Below the pieces are notes generated by a model that was given only the letters and a program-made list of their open reading frames with translations, ran no database searches and had not been told where the DNA came from. Positions 5,337 to 7,773 of a DNA stretch of 7,773 nucleotides are shown here, piece after piece. Origin of the DNA: Sedimentisphaerales bacterium (GTDB lineage Bacteria; Planctomycetota; Phycisphaerae; Sedimentisphaerales; SG8-4); assembly GCA_016932895.1 (NCBI GenBank), contig JAFGCA010000670.1, positions 1 through 7,773 of the forward strand, written 5' to 3'. The number at the start of each line of letters is the position of its first letter. Position 1 is the first letter of the stretch. The translations under genes were made by a program, and so were the position numbers.

Positions 5337-7292
5337 ATGGATGTGACCAGTAAACCCAATATCCTGTTTGTCACCGCGGAAGATATTTGCCCGAATCTGG
5401 GTTGCTACGGGGATCCACACGCCGCAACGCCGAACCTTGACCGATTCGCAGCAGAAGGCGTCCGATTCAGCAACGTCTTTTCCGTACACCCCTGTTGCTC
5501 CCCCAGCCGCTCCTGCCTGGCTACCGGCGTGTACCCCACGCGGCTGGGAACTTTTCAGCACCGCGCCCGCATGTGGGTTTCGACCGATGAAGTCCGTTGC
5601 ATGACGGCTATCCTTCGTGAGAACGGGTATTATACATTCAACGGCATGCAGGGGGGGGCCTACAAGACAGACTACAATTTCGAACCACAGGATGTTCCTT
5701 GGGACTCAACCCGTTCCACAGACATCGAGTGGCGAAAAAGGGCTCCCGGGCAACCGTTCTTCGGCCAGGTAAACCTGTTCCGAACGCACCAGAGCCAATA
5801 CGGCCGCCGGCGTGTTGGAGAACCCGACCCGCACCGCACTCACGATCCGTCGACCATCCATTTGCCCCCCTATCACCCGGATACACCGGCCATACGGGAA
5901 ATCTGGGCTGAATACCATGACCGCCTGACCGAAATGGACGCTCACTTCGCTTATCTTCTGCAGCTGCTGGAAGCTGACGGACTGGATCAGGATACCATTG
6001 TTATCTTCCTGGGCGACAACGGTATGGGCATTCCCGCAGGCAAGATCTGGATATGGGAGCAAGGGCTCCACGTGCCGATGATCATCCGGTTCCCCGCGAC
6101 GTGGCAGCACCTGCATTCCGGCAAGCCGGGGCATGCCGATACACGAATGATAAGCTTTCTCGATTTTGCGCCGAGCGTGCTCGATCTCTGCAATCTGCCC
6201 ATTCCGGACTACATGGAGGGCCACAGCGTCTTCGGGCCCAATGCCGTTGAACGGGAATACTGCTTTGCGGCCAGGGATTTCCATGACGGGGCAGACTTCG
6301 ATACCAGTCGTGCAGTGCGCAGCAGGCGGTTCCACTACGTTCGCAACTTCATGCCCCACCAGGGGTGGGATCCCATACTCTACAGTTGGAGCAGAGCCCC
6401 TTATATGCTAACCGAGTGGCTCCAGGCAGCAGAAACCGGAGCGCTGGACGACTCCATGCGCCAATGCGCCTTCTTTGCCACCGGGAAACCCGTTGAAGAA
6501 CTGTACGACATCCTCAACGACCCCGATTGCATGTACAATCTCGCCGACGACCCCGGGCACAAGACGACACTGTGTGTCATGCGGAACAAGTGTAAGGCGT
6601 GGATGATTGAAACCGGGGACCTCGGGTTAATGTCGCAATTCGAGTTGTACTCCCGCTCGGAATCGGCCGCTACGCCGTACCGCTTGTCTACCGATCCAAG
6701 GCACAACCCGATCAAGGCCCTCGTCGAGGCAGCAGAACTTGCGAATCGCGCAACGGAAGACAACATGGGCGAATTGAAAGAACTGCTCCGCCACCAAGAC
6801 AGTGCGTTGCGTCGTTGGGGGGCTATCGGCCTGTTGACACTGGGCCGGCTTGCAGAAGGTGCCCGCGCTGCGCTGATCGCAGCACTACAGGACGATTCCC
6901 CGGACGTACGCCTGACTGCCGCCGAAGCGCTTTGCGGACTCGGTGTCACGGACAAGGCGCTCGAGACGATCAAGGAGTTGTTGACTTTCCCCGACGGCAT
7001 CATCCGGCGGGAGGCGATCTACGTGCTGGTGCGCATCGGTGAAGCGGCGCGGCCGCTGCTGCGCTACTCCGACAAGGCCCTGCAGCCCTGCCTGCACACC
7101 GATATCTGGTCGCAAGACAATGTCAGGCAAGCGGCAACCGTGCTGAGAGCCTGCCTCGGCAAACCCGGCGAAGACGACGGATCCATGATACCCTATGAAT
7201 TAACACGAACGCGAAACCGGCGTATCAGGACAAGCCGAAAAGCCGCTGCATCGTACAGTCCCATTCGGGGCAAGGATATATGTCAGACTTAA
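5337..7292 (+). CDS. Type I sulfatase (formylglycine-dependent, SGSH-like) with C-terminal HEAT repeats, no signal peptide
   Basis: The 651-residue product hydrolyses sulfate esters or N-sulfate groups. The activation signature is CSPSR at 54-58 followed by TG at 63-64, in which Cys54 would be converted to formylglycine by a separate enzyme not in this window. Other active-site landmarks are Glu15-Asp16 in FVTAEDICPN, His151 in FRTHQS, Asp227-Asn228 in LGDNGMG and Lys236 in AGKIW, then GLHVPMIIRFP. The AED start and CSPSR recall the heparan N-sulfatase (SGSH, S1_8-like) branch; this is from memory. Residues about 476-609 form HEAT-type helical repeats (ALRRWGAIGLLTLG, DVRLTAAEALCGLG, IIRREAIYVLVRIG), an addition often seen in PVC sulfatases and probably used for protein contact. 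ATG 5337 must be near the true start because TGA at 5322 closes the frame. The protein starts straight at the catalytic strand, so no export signal exists and a cytoplasmic location is likely. The 3' end overlaps the next gene. Confidence 0.95.
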   Translation: MDVTSKPNILFVTAEDICPNLGCYGDPHAATPNLDRFAAEGVRFSNVFSVHPCCSPSRSCLATGVYPTRLGTFQHRARMWVSTDEVRCMTAILRENGYYTFNGMQGGAYKTDYNFEPQDVPWDSTRSTDIEWRKRAPGQPFFGQVNLFRTHQSQYGRRRVGEPDPHRTHDPSTIHLPPYHPDTPAIREIWAEYHDRLTEMDAHFAYLLQLLEADGLDQDTIVIFLGDNGMGIPAGKIWIWEQGLHVPMIIRFPATWQHLHSGKPGHADTRMISFLDFAPSVLDLCNLPIPDYMEGHSVFGPNAVEREYCFAARDFHDGADFDTSRAVRSRRFHYVRNFMPHQGWDPILYSWSRAPYMLTEWLQAAETGALDDSMRQCAFFATGKPVEELYDILNDPDCMYNLADDPGHKTTLCVMRNKCKAWMIETGDLGLMSQFELYSRSESAATPYRLSTDPRHNPIKALVEAAELANRATEDNMGELKELLRHQDSALRRWGAIGLLTLGRLAEGARAALIAALQDDSPDVRLTAAEALCGLGVTDKALETIKELLTFPDGIIRREAIYVLVRIGEAARPLLRYSDKALQPCLHTDIWSQDNVRQAATVLRACLGKPGEDDGSMIPYELTRTRNRRIRTSRKAAASYSPIRGKDICQT

Positions 7293-7773
7293 TCAGATCT
7301 TCAACCCTGTTGCTCGTGCTGCTGAACCCGTTCCTCCTGATCATATACCTGATCGACGTGGTTCAGAAGCTTGATCAGCGGCAATTCGCCCGTGTCTTGA
7401 TACGCGCAGGAATGATCGCAACGGCCGTCTTCTGGTGTTTCGCCGTCCTGGGTGACGCCGTGTTTTCGGATGTCATGCACGCCGACTTTGCATCCTTCCA
7501 GATCTTCGGCGGCGTCGTGTTTTTACTCATCGGACTGCAGTTCGTTTTCCGCGGACCCACGGCTATCCAGGTCCTGCGCGGCGAGTCCGAACATCTCGCC
7601 GGTGCGATTGCAATGCCCATTCTCATCGGACCGGGCACAATCAGCGCCAGCGTGATCATCGGAAAGCGACACGGCACGATCCCCGCCTGCGGCGCCGTCC
7701 TTGCCGCCGTCCTGGTTTCCATCGTGCTTATGATTGCGCTCAAGGCGTTGCACGACTTCGTCCGGCCGAAACG
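7280..7773 (+). CDS. MarC family integral membrane protein, N-terminal part
   Basis: An ATG at 7280 opens a frame that continues past the window end (164 codons plus two bases). It overlaps the last 13 bases of the sulfatase gene in another frame, with AAGGA (7272-7276) just upstream. The product is very hydrophobic. Membrane segments lie at about residues 9-28 (LLLVLLNPFLLIIYLIDVV), 43-65, 72-94 (FQIFGGVVFLLIGLQFVF), 108-128 (AIAMPILIGPGTISASVI) and 134-156. The NPF in the first segment, FQxxGGxxxLLIxL in the third and AxxxPxLxGPGTIS in the fourth are the landmarks of the MarC/UPF0056 family (PF01914). Members are inner-membrane proteins, once linked to multiple antibiotic resistance, whose transport role is unsettled. 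The overlap with the sulfatase suggests cotranscription, but a functional link is not shown. Confidence 0.85.
   Translation, partial: MSDLIRSSTLLLVLLNPFLLIIYLIDVVQKLDQRQFARVLIRAGMIATAVFWCFAVLGDAVFSDVMHADFASFQIFGGVVFLLIGLQFVFRGPTAIQVLRGESEHLAGAIAMPILIGPGTISASVIIGKRHGTIPACGAVLAAVLVSIVLMIALKALHDFVRPK

Noticed and set aside
5706..6359. 217-codon open frame on the minus strand
   Set aside because: It is antisense to the sulfatase catalytic domain and has no recognisable motif.

Overview
The window is a GC-rich bacterial segment with every recognisable gene on the + strand. Several traits suggest an environmental heterotroph of the PVC superphylum or a similar lineage (Lentisphaerota, Kiritimatiellota, Verrucomicrobiota or Hydrogenedentota-like). 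These are a formylglycine sulfatase carrying HEAT repeats, a UroD-like protein encoded beside two TIM-barrel proteins, and repeat-derived protein tails. This placement is an inference from gene content; there is no rRNA or other phylogenetic marker.

Layout: (1) 1-261, the 3' end of a beta-lactamase-fold serine hydrolase. (2) 287-514, only the N-terminal half of a CrcB fluoride channel, followed by a short repeat (558-602). (3) 621-2117, a complete cytoplasmic GH13 alpha-amylase. (4) 2194-5026, a tight run of three genes: a UroD-like protein, a TIM-barrel protein distantly like aldo-keto reductases, and a xylose-isomerase-like TIM-barrel protein. The first two overlap by ATGA, and the last two are separated by a strong hairpin. 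(5) 5027-5336, a non-coding gap with a candidate promoter and palindromic operator. (6) 5337-7292, a sulfatase with C-terminal HEAT repeats and no signal peptide. (7) 7280-7773, the start of a MarC-family membrane protein, overlapping the sulfatase gene.

The amylase, the two sugar-enzyme-like TIM barrels and the sulfatase fit intracellular processing of (sulfated) carbohydrate. No substrate or pathway can be assigned, and the role of the UroD-like protein is unknown.

The most unusual structure is a pair of related short elements (558-602 and 4133-4189), with a possible third remnant near 2131-2153. Each lies just 3' of a gene. The 4133-4189 copy folds into a bulged hairpin whose plan resembles an integron attC site: paired outer boxes, a spacer, then a stem with two single extra bases, both in the left arm. 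It also supplies the last ~16 codons of the gene it follows. The copy at 558 follows the truncated crcB, so such elements may mark recombination points. No integrase is visible.
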